Notes: generated by a model from the letters alone, not told the origin. DNA of 64,000 nt from Pseudomonas sp. VD-NE ins (GCF_031882575.1 NZ_CP134772.1:3925001-3989000), one strand, 5' to 3'; positions 54,276 through 62,825 are shown, counted from the stretch's first letter. Numbers and translations: made by a program.

Positions 54276-54344
54276 ATGAATCTCAATTTCGCGTTCGCGT
54301 GCATGATCGTCGTGTCGTTTGCAATTGCCCTGGGTCACGCCTAA
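54276..54344 (+). CDS. putative membrane micropeptide
   Basis: A 22-codon ORF (MNLNFAFACMIVVSFAIALG...) that would form one membrane helix, with an AGGA about 10 bp before the ATG. It lies between the DeoR gene and the converging LysR gene. Nothing else is seen in 54097-54275. Confidence 0.45.
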   Translation: MNLNFAFACMIVVSFAIALGHA

Positions 54345-54348
54345 GGCC

Positions 54349-55242
54349 TCAGACCGAAGCCAGCAATTGCTCGCGCAGCCATTTGTGCGCCGGATCGCGG
54401 TGCGAACGTTCGCCCCAGAACATCGCCATCTCGTAACCCGGCACCTCCAGCGGCGCGTCGACCACTTGCAACGCCGGGTTGCCGCGCACCAGACGTGACG
54501 GCAGCATCGCCACCAGATCGGTGCTGGCCAGCACCGACATCGCCATCAGAAAGTGCGGCACCGACAACACCACTTTTCTCATCAGCCCGACATCAGCCAA
54601 CGCCCGGTCGGTCACCCCGAAAAAGCCCCCGCCCTCGCGCGACAACATCACGTGTTCCAACGCGCAGAACTGTTTGCGACTCGGTGCACGCGTCAAACCT
54701 GGATGCCCGACTCTACCGGCGAGCACATAACGCTCGGTGAACAGCGGACGTCGATGTAGCTCCGGCGGCGCGTCTTCGCTGATGTGCAGCGCCAGATCGA
54801 AGACGCCCTGCTCGGCCTGTTTGACCAAATGCGCCGGGGTCAGATCGATCACCGCCAGCCGCGTGCCCGGCGCCAGTTCGCGCAAACTGCTCAGCGCCGG
54901 CAACACCACCGTCGACTCGCCGTAATCGGTCGCGGCGATCTTCCAGGTGTGGGTCGCCAGCGCCGGGTCGAACGCGCTGGCCGGCGCCACCGCCCTCTCC
55001 AACGCCTCCAATGCCTCGCGCAACGGTTCACGCAATTCATCGGCGCGTGCCGTCGGGCGCATGCCGCGCGGCCCGGGCAACAGCAGCGGATCACCAAAGA
55101 TGTCGCGCAACTTGGCCAGATGCACACTCACCGAAGGTTGCGACAGGTTCAGGCGCTGCGCGGCGCGAGTGACGTTGTGCTCCGACAGCAGCACATCAAG
55201 GGTCAGCAGCAGATTGATATCCAGCCGTCTCAAATTATTCAT
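54349..55242 (-). CDS. LysR family transcriptional regulator
   Basis: A 297-residue regulator starting MNNLRRLDINLLLTLDVLLS with HTH NVTRAAQRLNLSQPSVSVHL. An in-frame ATG at 55266 would add eight residues. It is divergent from the NAD(P)H oxidoreductase at 55328, which it probably regulates. Confidence 0.9.
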   Translation of the reverse strand: MNNLRRLDINLLLTLDVLLSEHNVTRAAQRLNLSQPSVSVHLAKLRDIFGDPLLLPGPRGMRPTARADELREPLREALEALERAVAPASAFDPALATHTWKIAATDYGESTVVLPALSSLRELAPGTRLAVIDLTPAHLVKQAEQGVFDLALHISEDAPPELHRRPLFTERYVLAGRVGHPGLTRAPSRKQFCALEHVMLSREGGGFFGVTDRALADVGLMRKVVLSVPHFLMAMSVLASTDLVAMLPSRLVRGNPALQVVDAPLEVPGYEMAMFWGERSHRDPAHKWLREQLLASV

Positions 55243-55327
55243 GGCTATACCAGACATATCAGACATTCATTTCCAATATACCGATTGAACGCCGATCCTG
55301 CAGTCACTCAGCTAACGGAGCTTCAAC

Positions 55328-56104
55328 ATGAACGTCTTACTCGTCTACGCACACCCGGAACCGACGTCCCTCAATGGCTCGCTGCGCGACTTCAGCGTCC
55401 AGCGCCTGCAAGCCGCCGGCCACACCGTGCAGGTCTCCGACCTCTACGCGATGAACTGGAAAGCCACCCTCGACGCCGACGACGCCCCAGAGCGCGATGC
55501 GACGAAACCGTTCCATGCTTCGCTCGACTCGAAAGTCGCTTACGCAGCAGGCACTCAGGCTGCCGACATCGCGCGTGAGCAGGAGAAACTGCTGTGGGCC
55601 GATGCGCTGATTCTGCAATTTCCGCTGTGGTGGTTCACCATGCCGGCCATTCTCAAAGGCTGGGTTGATCGGGTGTACGCCTACGGTTTTGCCTACGGTG
55701 TTGGCGAGCATTCCGACAGTCGTTGGGGCGAGCGTTATGGCGAAGGGAAAATGAAAGGCAAACGGGCGATGTTGATGGTCACCACTGGTGGCTGGGAATC
55801 ACACTATGCGCCGCGCGGGATCAACGGGCCGATTGATGATTTGCTGTTTCCGATTCAACACGGGATTTTGTACTACCCCGGTTTTGACGTGGTGCCGCCG
55901 TTTGTGGTGTATCGGACTAGCCGGATGGATGCGGCGCGGTATGCCGAGACTTGTGATGAATTGGGGCGGCGGCTGGATGAGTTGTGGAGTGCAAGGCCGA
56001 TTGAGTTTCGGCAGCAGAATGCGGGGGAGTATGAGATTCCGGAGTTGACATTGAAAAGCGATATCGCGCCGGATAGCGAAGGCTTCGACGCACACATTCG
56101 CTAG
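55328..56104 (+). CDS. NAD(P)H-dependent quinone/flavodoxin-fold oxidoreductase
   Basis: A 258-residue NQO1/MdaB-like Flavodoxin_2 protein. NVLLVYAHPEPTSLNGSLRD is the FMN phosphate region. LILQFPLWWFTMPAILKGWV and the GGWESHYAPRGINGPID segment are family hallmarks. Two-electron reduction of quinones is likely. GGAG precedes the ATG. It faces the LysR gene across an 85-bp promoter region. Confidence 0.92.
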   Translation: MNVLLVYAHPEPTSLNGSLRDFSVQRLQAAGHTVQVSDLYAMNWKATLDADDAPERDATKPFHASLDSKVAYAAGTQAADIAREQEKLLWADALILQFPLWWFTMPAILKGWVDRVYAYGFAYGVGEHSDSRWGERYGEGKMKGKRAMLMVTTGGWESHYAPRGINGPIDDLLFPIQHGILYYPGFDVVPPFVVYRTSRMDAARYAETCDELGRRLDELWSARPIEFRQQNAGEYEIPELTLKSDIAPDSEGFDAHIR

Positions 56105-56130
56105 CGCCGCATCAACCACGTAGAGCAAAA

Positions 56131-56305
56131 GCCCCTCACCCTAACCCTCTCCCAGAGGGAGAGGGGACTGACCGAGTTGTTTTTTCGAGCTACGCCGACC
56201 TGATATCTCGAGTTGAACTCAGCTTTTGAAAGACACCGAGATCGGCTCCCTTTCCCCCTCGCCCCCCCTGGGGGAGAGGGCTGGGGTGAGGGGGTTGGAT
56301 CTAAC
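56131..56305. repeat. CTCACCC-family long inverted repeat
   Basis: CCCCTCACCCTAACCCTCTC with its own hairpin CTCTCCCAGAGGGAGAGG on the left. GGGGGAGAGGGCTGGGGTGAGG closes on the right, and the centre has GAGCTACGCCGACCTGA. It lies between the convergent quinone reductase and AbrB genes. Confidence 0.85.
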
Positions 56306-56341
56306 TGACACGCCGCATCATGCTGGCATCAGTGGCTCGAG

Positions 56342-57364
56342 TCATGTTTCCTCACGCGCCCGCCGCACCTGCACCAACAACGCCGGCGCAAAATGCAGCA
56401 ACACCATCCGGCTCAAATGATGAGTCAGGATAAACACCACATTCAGCCCACCACCAAACGCGACAATCGCAATCGTCTCTATCGCCCCCGGCATGTACGC
56501 CAGCCACAGTGACAGCGGATCACTGCCCAACCAGCGCGCCGCGACTTCAGCAAACACGGCCGCAACCACAATCATCAAACCAACCGAGACCAACGCCGTG
56601 CGGCCATGTCGTCCCAGCTCCGCGACGCCAAGGCCTTGAAACCTTGAACCGATCCGCACACCGAGAATCAGCGCCGCGAGATTCAAACTCCAGTCCGGCA
56701 TGTGAAAACCGTGCAGCCATCCCGCTTTCACAAACACCGCCGTGATGATGATCGCGGTGAGCATGAACGGCGCCGGGACACCGATCACCAGCAGCAAACG
56801 CCCGAGCAGCACGCTCAATGCGATGACCGAAAAGGCAGTCAGCGCCATGCCTGTCGTCAAAGGATCACCGTCGGCAACCGCCACCGCAGCGGCTTGACCG
56901 GGAATCAAGAAACTCACCAACACCGTGATGATCAGCAAGCGCGTCAGATGCACGATGATGACCTTGCTCGACGCCTTTTCCGACTCGAGTAAATCGAATA
57001 CTGCTGCCAGCGCACCGGGATAAACCGCCAACAGCGCATCGGTGCGATTCCAGCCCGCGCCGCGCGTCAGCCACCATCCGGCGAGCGCGATTTGCACGGT
57101 CAGGCAAATCAGTAACACACCAAGGCTCGGCAACATCGTTGACGCCGTCTCACTGTCCCACGCTTCGAACATCAGCCCGGTGGCGATGCCCAGCGTGACC
57201 TGGATGTAACCCAGTCCATAAGGTGTTGCCGGGGCGATACCGGTTTTACTGGCAAACAATGCGGTAACGACAATCGAGCCCAACAACAAACCATGGGGCA
57301 CGCCTTCAAACTGCAACAGCGCGCCGAAACCAGCGGCAATCAACAAACACAGAATGGATTTCAT
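56342..57364 (-). CDS. AbrB family membrane protein (PF05145 type)
   Basis: A 340-residue inner-membrane protein with about ten helices. Two homologous halves contain LLGSIVVTALFASKTGIAP and MPDWSLNLAALILGVRIGSRF. This AbrB family is named for a proposed regulator of aidB and is unrelated to the Bacillus AbrB DNA-binding protein. Its function is unclear and transport is plausible. Confidence 0.88.
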   Translation of the reverse strand: MKSILCLLIAAGFGALLQFEGVPHGLLLGSIVVTALFASKTGIAPATPYGLGYIQVTLGIATGLMFEAWDSETASTMLPSLGVLLICLTVQIALAGWWLTRGAGWNRTDALLAVYPGALAAVFDLLESEKASSKVIIVHLTRLLIITVLVSFLIPGQAAAVAVADGDPLTTGMALTAFSVIALSVLLGRLLLVIGVPAPFMLTAIIITAVFVKAGWLHGFHMPDWSLNLAALILGVRIGSRFQGLGVAELGRHGRTALVSVGLMIVVAAVFAEVAARWLGSDPLSLWLAYMPGAIETIAIVAFGGGLNVVFILTHHLSRMVLLHFAPALLVQVRRAREET

Positions 57365-57452
57365 AGTCGCCTTCCTGGCTATTTACCTGACACACCACAA
57401 CCCCGATCGCGGCCCGAGCCTTCGGCAGCTCCTACAGGGAATGTATTCGTTT

Positions 57453-57875
57453 TCAGCCGCGCAACCGTCCAATCGCCCGCCGATATTTCTCGACCCGTTC
57501 CAGATCCTCCCAACTCGGCGAGGCAATCCGCGACAGGTCGCTGTTCTCTTCCAGATCCGCCAGCTTCACCACCCGACCGATCGGGTTCTGTGCGGCGCGG
57601 TCGACGAAGTCTTCATAGGATTCGCCCGGCACTTTGGTCACCGACTCAATCGCCGTCAGCACCTCTTCGCTGAAACCTTCATTACGCAAGTCATCAAGGC
57701 TGACACCGCAATCCTCAACCACGTCATGCAGCACGGCAACGATGCGTTCTTCCAGCGTGCTCATCCGTAACATGACTTTCAGCGGATGCAGAATGTACGG
57801 CGCACCGCCCTTGTCGACCTGCCCGGCGTGGGCCGTGGCGGCGATGGCGATAGCGCGTTCGAGGGTCTGGGTCAT
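57453..57875 (-). CDS. HD domain phosphohydrolase (SpoT/MESH1-like)
   Basis: A 140-residue stand-alone HD-domain protein. AHAGQVDKGGAPYILHPLKV supplies the first metal histidines and VAVLHDVVEDCG the HD pair. VKLADLEENSD follows. The fold is like the hydrolase half of RelA/SpoT, and hydrolysis of (p)ppGpp or another nucleotide is possible. It is followed downstream by an 89-bp gap to the AbrB gene and preceded 15 bp away by the uncharacterised gene at 57891. Confidence 0.88.
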   Translation of the reverse strand: MTQTLERAIAIAATAHAGQVDKGGAPYILHPLKVMLRMSTLEERIVAVLHDVVEDCGVSLDDLRNEGFSEEVLTAIESVTKVPGESYEDFVDRAAQNPIGRVVKLADLEENSDLSRIASPSWEDLERVEKYRRAIGRLRG

Positions 57876-57890
57876 GGGAGTCTCCGTGGG

Positions 57891-58280
57891 TTAAACGCCG
57901 TAGCGGCCGCCGACGTGGATGTTGCGTTTGAGCCAGTTGCCGATCGCTTTAAGCCGCCCGGTTGGCTTCGTTGGCTCGGAATGACGCTGAAGTATCAGCG
58001 ACACCAATGTGGCCTGATCGGCTTTTGGATGGGCATCGATCAACTCGGCAACCCACGCGCAATCAGCCTTTTTCAGATGCTCGCGCCACTCTCCAGGCCA
58101 GGCATCCAGCTCATCCAGCGCCAACCACCGGGCACCGCCATGCTCCATATGCCCGCCGGACATCGACTGCTCGAAGCAGAAAGGCGTGGATGGCTTTTCA
58201 GGGTCAATGTGAAACAGGTAGATGTCGTGAAATGGATGTTGTGAGGGGAGCGCATTGTTGCGGCTGCCGATTTCGATCAT
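57891..58280 (-). CDS. uncharacterised protein, 129 residues
   Basis: I do not recognise this family. The protein (MIEIGSRNNALPSQHPFHDI...) is soluble, rich in histidine and tryptophan (SMSGGHMEHGGARWLALDEL), and has a basic C-terminus (GRLKAIGNWLKRNIHVGGRY). The ATG at 58280 has a GGAA eight bases upstream. It precedes the HD hydrolase gene by 15 bp on the same strand, so the two are probably co-transcribed. Confidence 0.7.
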   Translation of the reverse strand: MIEIGSRNNALPSQHPFHDIYLFHIDPEKPSTPFCFEQSMSGGHMEHGGARWLALDELDAWPGEWREHLKKADCAWVAELIDAHPKADQATLVSLILQRHSEPTKPTGRLKAIGNWLKRNIHVGGRYGV

Positions 58281-58445
58281 GGGCAATATTCCAATCCTTG
58301 GGCGCTGATGTTTCCGATTGTTTCGCAGTGTACGCGACTGGAGCAAATCAAAAACCCGATGGAACCTCCCTCCTCCACGCCGCCTCGAAACTTTAAAGCG
58401 CCAAAAGCCTCGATCAAACACGGCGCTCTTGAAGAGGAAACCCCG

Positions 58446-58877
58446 ATGAACATTCGCTTCCTGCTTCTGCTCGCCACCTTCGCCATCATCCCCACCTGCG
58501 TCATGGCCGAAGGCTGCGACGTGCAGACCCAATCCTCCAGTGCCTCGGTGCCCGCCGTAGAAACCCACAGTTGCTATGAATATGAAGGCATGCCCGTCAG
58601 CTCCATCGACTGGTCGTGCAGCAACGAAAGCAAAGACATGCTCAACAGCAAAAAAACCAAGGTCGAACACTGCGCCGATCACTACCAGGCCACGTGCATC
58701 GCCACCATAACCCAGGAATCCCTGGCCAACCCGCATTCCACCAGCAAGGACAAAAACGCCAAAGCGCTGAACATCCCCGACAACGCGCAAGTAACCACGT
58801 ATTACTACGACGTGGAGCATTTGGCTCAGGCGCGGATTGATTGTGAGAATGGTGGGGGGCATTGGAAAACGAAGTAA
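58446..58877 (+). CDS. uncharacterised secreted cysteine-containing protein
   Basis: A 143-residue protein with a signal peptide (MNIRFLLLLATFAIIPTCVMA). The mature part has six or more cysteines (GCDV, HSCYEY, DWSCSN, EHCADHY, ATCIAT, DCENGG), probably forming disulfides. GAGG lies upstream of the ATG at 58446. The family is not recognised. It is followed by a good terminator. Confidence 0.75.
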   Translation: MNIRFLLLLATFAIIPTCVMAEGCDVQTQSSSASVPAVETHSCYEYEGMPVSSIDWSCSNESKDMLNSKKTKVEHCADHYQATCIATITQESLANPHSTSKDKNAKALNIPDNAQVTTYYYDVEHLAQARIDCENGGGHWKTK

Positions 58878-58910
58878 TCGATTAATCCCAGTATTGTCGA
58901 TACACAAAGA

Positions 58911-58940
58911 AAAGCCCGGCTCCAAAGACCGGGCTTTTTA
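58911..58940. terminator. intrinsic terminator between convergent small genes
   Basis: AAAAGCCCGG-N9-CCGGGCTTTTT, usable on both strands. It ends the secreted protein gene and the convergent low-complexity gene. Confidence 0.88.
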
Positions 58941-58954
58941 GTGCGCGATATCCA

Positions 58955-59239
58955 TTAACCGCCGCCGCTACCGCCACTGCTGCTACCGGTGGTCTGCCCG
59001 GCACCACTGGGTTTGGTGGCTGAAGGCACAGGACCACTATCAGTCTTGCCGCTGTCGCCACCTTTAGGCAGCGAATTGGCATCGGGATCGGCATTGGTGG
59101 CGGGGGACGCCGGGTCGCGAGTCTGGCTAGTGCCGTCGTTCGCTGTCGGGGTGGACGTTTCGCCGGCCGCGATCGCATAAAGCGAACTGCCGGACAGCAA
59201 CGCCGCGAGGGTAAACACCGCGATTTTATGGTTCAGCAT
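58955..59239 (-). CDS. exported low-complexity Ser/Gly/Pro-rich protein
   Basis: A 94-residue protein with a signal peptide (MLNHKIAVFTLAALLSGSSL, cleaved near AIAAG). The mature part is a disordered, Thr/Asp/Pro-rich segment ending in SSSGGSGGG. It has no recognised domain. GGAAGAG precedes the ATG. It may be a small periplasmic or surface peptide. Confidence 0.75.
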   Translation of the reverse strand: MLNHKIAVFTLAALLSGSSLYAIAAGETSTPTANDGTSQTRDPASPATNADPDANSLPKGGDSGKTDSGPVPSATKPSGAGQTTGSSSGGSGGG

Positions 59240-59589
59240 GGTGGCTCTTCCTTTGCTGGGTGAGTTACAGCATTGGAAGAAGGTGTGCGGCGAACGTGCG
59301 GTGTGTCGGACGAATGGTTATCGCCCGAAAGGCTCGCGCCATTTCGATGTTTGAAAACTTCGCAGGAAAATACCCCATGTGGCGAGGGAGCTTGCTCCCG
59401 CCGGAATACGAAGCGTTCTTAAAATCGGACATAACTTTTTACCACTTCAGAACATTCACTTCCTGACTTCCGCAGCTCCTGTAAGACGCGTCTGAGTTTG
59501 AAAACCACTGAACTTTTTCCTCTCCGCCATGGGTTTATTTGACGGTTACTCTGCAGACAAGACTAATCCTTTAATAAAGCCGAGTAGCC
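59240..59589. other. 350-bp intergenic region before hcp
   Basis: No gene is visible. It contains one short inverted repeat, GGCGAGGGAGCTTGCTCCCGCC at about 59378-59400 (a third REP variant, solitary). The promoter of hcp should lie near the right end, where the sequence becomes less GC-rich. Confidence 0.6.
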
Positions 59590-60090
59590 ATGGCCAATCA
59601 CAGTTACATGACGATCACCGGAAACCGACAAGGACTGATTTCCGGCGGATGTTCCGACACCAGTTCAATCGGCAACAAATGCCAGTTGGGTCACCTGGAT
59701 GAAATCATGGTGCTGGCCTACGCACACAACATGACCGCTGGCAATAACAGTGGCGTTGGCGCCGACCGGGGCCAACACCTGCCAATCATGATCACCAAGA
59801 ACATCGACAAATCCTCCCCTCTCCTGTCCGCCGCACTTCACGAACGCGAAGTGCTGGAATGCACAATATTTTTCTACCGAACCTCGCCCGCCGGCACTCA
59901 AGACAAATATTTCAAAATCCACATAACCGGTGCCAAAGTCGCCCACATCAATCTTCAAGTACCCCACGCCATTCACCTCAATGACGCACAGCCACAGGAA
60001 CTGGTGTCATTCACCTATCGCGAAATCAGTTGGACGCATATTCAAGCGGGCACGTGCGGTTCTAGCACGTGGGGGAATAACGATGAATGA
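59590..60090 (+). CDS. hcp: Hcp family type VI secretion tube protein (orphan)
   Basis: A 166-residue Hcp. SYMTITGNRQGLISGGCSD and the C-terminal VSFTYREISWTHIQAGTCGS match the family. Hcp forms the hexameric rings of the T6SS tube and can carry effectors in its lumen. No T6SS core genes are nearby, so this is an orphan hcp/effector locus. It overlaps the DUF4225 gene by 8 bp (ATGAATGA). Confidence 0.94.
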   Translation: MANHSYMTITGNRQGLISGGCSDTSSIGNKCQLGHLDEIMVLAYAHNMTAGNNSGVGADRGQHLPIMITKNIDKSSPLLSAALHEREVLECTIFFYRTSPAGTQDKYFKIHITGAKVAHINLQVPHAIHLNDAQPQELVSFTYREISWTHIQAGTCGSSTWGNNDE

Positions 60091-60805
60091 GGACTCATGC
60101 GACATTAACGACGTTACCCGTGCCGCGTCAGACCTGGTCGCTTTCGGCTGCCAGATTGGCGCGACCCAGTTGTACGACAGTTTCAACCAAATCAAGTTTG
60201 GCGAGATTGTGTCGTCTTATGCGAATGAAATTATTCGGGCGGTGGATGAAGGTGTTATTAGTGCGAAGCAAGGGTTGCATGAACTGAGGGAGGAGTATTC
60301 AGAGCTTTCTGCCAAATCCATATTTTATTTTCAGAATGGGGTGAGCATTGCTTCAGGAACCCTACAAATTCAGGCTGGCGCTGTAGTAATTGGATCTGGC
60401 AGAGGGAAAGGCGGCGTCATGGGCGCGCTATTACTCGGGCATGGCATCAACAACGTTTACGAGGGGGTGGGAAACATCTATCGCGGCCCCGACAACCCAA
60501 GTTTGGTAGGGCCTATGAGGATGGCTTATCAGAAAATACTTGGTGTCAAAAATGGCAATCTTGGCTATTACACAGCCGATCTATACCTATCCATTCAAGG
60601 CATGGTAAAACTCGTTAGAAAGCCTGATTCTGTGCAACTTTTTCATAAAGACCCTTTAAACTACGAGCGAGCTCACAAGCAGATGGGGAAACTAGCTTTG
60701 TCATTCGAAGCATTAGTCGACAGCTTCACGCTAAACGCAATTATAAAAGAATCAAGCCTTGAAAATAATCATATACCGAGTCCGTCAACGGCGAGAGCGA
60801 AATGA
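60083..60805 (+). CDS. DUF4225 protein, putative Hcp-delivered type VI effector
   Basis: A 240-residue protein. The N-terminal half is helical (ASDLVAFGCQIGATQLYDSF). The central glycine-rich hydrophobic segment GTLQIQAGAVVIGSGRGKGG with GALLLGHGINNVYEGVGNIY is typical of DUF4225 and looks membrane-active. Position directly after hcp, with overlapping start, suggests a cargo effector. Killing activity is inferred, not shown. Base composition drops through this gene toward the AT-rich tail. Confidence 0.85.
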   Translation: MNEDSCDINDVTRAASDLVAFGCQIGATQLYDSFNQIKFGEIVSSYANEIIRAVDEGVISAKQGLHELREEYSELSAKSIFYFQNGVSIASGTLQIQAGAVVIGSGRGKGGVMGALLLGHGINNVYEGVGNIYRGPDNPSLVGPMRMAYQKILGVKNGNLGYYTADLYLSIQGMVKLVRKPDSVQLFHKDPLNYERAHKQMGKLALSFEALVDSFTLNAIIKESSLENNHIPSPSTARAK

Positions 60806-61216
60806 ACGTTGAAAAAAACTCAAATAACAAAATATCCCAAGAAACAAAAAAAACAAGAAAAACGCCATTACCCAGTACGACACATTACTAAAGAAATCAA
60901 ACTCCAAGAAAAAATTAGTAAAAATAGCGGTCGCAGTTATAGATGCAATGACTATCTCAGCCCACGCGACTTTTAAACTATAGTGTTTTTCTTCAATCAC
61001 TTCTCCAGAGAGCACATTACGAAGACGAGGAACATAGTATACAAGCCCAAAAATTGCGAAAAACAAGAAAACAATCCAGAACAACATCCAGAATATCGAC
61101 TCTTCGATCTCAAATAACTCACGCACACCCCCCATGAAAACCATTGCATAAAATCCGGCAGACGCGACTACCAACCCTGAAACACTAAAGTAATATCGAA
61201 GATCATCCAATCTCAT
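60785..61216 (-). CDS. AT-rich membrane protein, candidate immunity protein 1
   Basis: A 143-residue protein with four hydrophobic helices (VASAGFYAMVFMGG, IFWMLFWIVFLFFAIFG, VIASITATAIFTNFF, VMAFFLFFLFLGIFCYL). It converges on and overlaps the 3' end of the DUF4225 gene by 21 bp. It has the size and topology of inner-membrane T6SS immunity proteins, but the opposite strand is unusual. The family is not recognised. Its low GC suggests acquisition by transfer. Confidence 0.7.
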   Translation of the reverse strand: MRLDDLRYYFSVSGLVVASAGFYAMVFMGGVRELFEIEESIFWMLFWIVFLFFAIFGLVYYVPRLRNVLSGEVIEEKHYSLKVAWAEIVIASITATAIFTNFFLEFDFFSNVSYWVMAFFLFFLFLGIFCYLSFFQRSFRSRR

Positions 61217-61250
61217 AATTCAATTCCAGACATGAAAACCATCAACACAA

Positions 61251-61487
61251 TCAATCCGAGCACGCGAGCGAAAACGTGCTCAAAAAGACCTGCACTGCAA
61301 TCTCACCAAAAGGGAAAAATCTATCAAACAAAATCACAAGCAACATAATATAGAGCACACAAAGCGCAAAAGCCGCAAAGAAAAAACCAATCACAAAGCA
61401 CATTTTCCGAACACTCATAATTCCCAGCACTCCTTGGCCTCGAAAAATTCGAATCACCAAGAAATCTAAACATGCCAGAAAAATCAT
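61251..61487 (-). CDS. AT-rich membrane protein, candidate immunity protein 2
   Basis: A 78-residue protein with two helices (FLACLDFLVIRIF region and MCFVIGFFFAAFALCVLYIM). It is 34 bp upstream of the previous gene on the same strand, and the two may form a small operon. The start is uncertain. It is possibly a truncated relative of the first. Confidence 0.55.
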   Translation of the reverse strand: MIFLACLDFLVIRIFRGQGVLGIMSVRKMCFVIGFFFAAFALCVLYIMLLVILFDRFFPFGEIAVQVFLSTFSLACSD

Positions 61488-61573
61488 AACGCCATTAACT
61501 TTGCATCATCACACACTGATTCAGAACTTTCGTACAAATGAAAACCATCAACCCTACAAACTTTTCCTTATTC

Positions 61574-61614
61574 AAAAAAAATCCGACACCTTCAAAAAAG
61601 CGTCGGATTTTTTT
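61574..61614. terminator. bidirectional intrinsic terminator
   Basis: AAAAAAATCCGAC...GTCGGATTTTTTT, with long A/T runs on both sides. It separates the AT-rich islet from the regulator gene. Confidence 0.9.
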
Positions 61615-61643
61615 GCAATGCAGGGGCTTACGTGCAGCACTAA

Positions 61644-62192
61644 TCAGAAGTTAGCCGGCGTATTCGCACTAATAATCTCAGCCTCATCCGCCCCGATATT
61701 CCTAAACTTATGCGGTAATGTCGTCGGAAAGTAATACCCATCCCCCGCATTCAACACACTCACCGACCCATCCACGGTCAACTCAACCGTACCACGCGTC
61801 ACCAGCCCGCACTCCTCACCCTCAGCATGCACAATCGGCTCTTCCCCAGAACTCGCGCCCGGGGCGTATTGCTCGCGCAGCAAGCGCATCTGGCGGCTGG
61901 GTACGGAGGCGCCGATCAGTAGCAGGCGCAGGCCGTGGCGGCCGAGGTCGGGTTGTTCGTTGGCGCGGAAGACGTATTGGTGTTCGCGCGGGGGTTGGTC
62001 GAAGGTGAAGAAGTCGGCCAGAGACATCGGTATGCCTTCGAGCAGCTTTTTCAGTGAGCTGACGGAGGGGCTGACGCGATTCTGTTCGATCAGGGAGATG
62101 GTGGCATTGGTCACGCCGCTACGCCGGGCCAGCTCGCGCTGGGAGAGTTTGTAGCTTTCGCGTACTAGTTTGAGTCGAGAACCCGTATCCAT
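61644..62192 (-). CDS. XRE-cupin transcriptional regulator, PuuR-like
   Basis: A 182-residue regulator. The N-terminal HTH is SQRELARRSGVTNATISLIE and the C-terminal cupin (GLVTRGTVELTVDGSVSVLN, GDGYYFPTTLPHKFRNIG) senses a ligand. The length and layout match PuuR/PauR repressors of polyamine catabolism. The ATG at 62192 with AAGG upstream is preferred, and an open frame runs to 62282. The oxidase gene at 62826, co-oriented but 630 bp upstream, is a plausible target. Confidence 0.9.
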   Translation of the reverse strand: MDTGSRLKLVRESYKLSQRELARRSGVTNATISLIEQNRVSPSVSSLKKLLEGIPMSLADFFTFDQPPREHQYVFRANEQPDLGRHGLRLLLIGASVPSRQMRLLREQYAPGASSGEEPIVHAEGEECGLVTRGTVELTVDGSVSVLNAGDGYYFPTTLPHKFRNIGADEAEIISANTPANF

Positions 62193-62282
62193 GACTGCCT
62201 TATGTGAGTAGTACTTAGGCTCTGCGCGAAAACTGCCTGCGCGACGATCATGCTGCGTTAAAAACAGACTCGGAATGCTCAT

Positions 62283-62522
62283 GTAGGGCCCTACACTCCG
62301 CTTCCTCGCCTGTTTTTGCCTTGCCTGATCGCCGCTCGGCGGTTCTCGCGCAGACCCACGGGTAATGGGGGTGGGTGGCGGGTGCCGCGCGAGGGGCGCG
62401 GATCACGTTGCTCCCGTGTCCCGGAACCGTGAAAGGCGGCTATTAAATCACGTTTGCCGATGTTGCTCAGCAGGTTCGATGGACGGTGCGGCAAAAGTCC
62501 TTCTTGCCTTGGTAATGCAGGC
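62283..62522. other. unexplained GC-rich intergenic segment
   Basis: About 240 bp between the PuuR-like regulator and a REP pair. It is GC-rich, with local inverted GC clusters (GATCGCCGCTCGGCGGTTC; GCCGCGCGAGGGGCGCGG) and no gene I recognise. A 77-codon frame exists on the minus strand (62291-62524) but has no family resemblance that I can name. It may be an RNA or a decayed element. Confidence 0.4.
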
Positions 62523-62616
62523 ACTGTGGGAGCGAGCTTGCTCGCGAAAGCGGTGTGTCAGACGACATGGATGTTGGCTGTTATGGCCCCTTCGCGAGCA
62601 AGCTCGCTCCCACAGT
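62523..62616. repeat. REP pair, GAGCGAGCTTGCTCGCGAA family
   Basis: CTGTGGGAGCGAGCTTGCTC and its complement. Degenerate half-copies of other REP families follow at 62662-62695 and 62704-62755. Confidence 0.9.
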
Positions 62617-62781
62617 TGGATCTCTTTTGTGTCAGTTGGCTTTGTGGCGGTTGTCAGGGCGTCATCGCTGGCAAGCCAGACTCCCGCAGGGTTCCAGGTG
62701 TTTCTGTGGGAGGGAGGGTGGCTGGGCTGGCCTCATCGCGAGCAGGCGAAGGCCTACATTTGGAGTTCTGGTGCGTCAGGT

Positions 62782-62816
62782 AAAAAAACCGGCGGGGTCT
62801 TGGGGACCGCCGCCGG
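62782..62816 (-). terminator. terminator of the right-edge oxidase gene
   Basis: Read on the minus strand: CCGGCGG...CCGCCGG with an inner GGTC/GACC pairing, then seven T. It lies 10 bp after the oxidase stop. Confidence 0.88.
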
Positions 62817-62825
62817 GGAGGTAAC

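Noticed and set aside
60785..61640. Prophage or integrative element boundary
   Set aside because: The segment is AT-rich, but no integrase, attachment repeats or phage genes are present. An Hcp-effector islet explains it.
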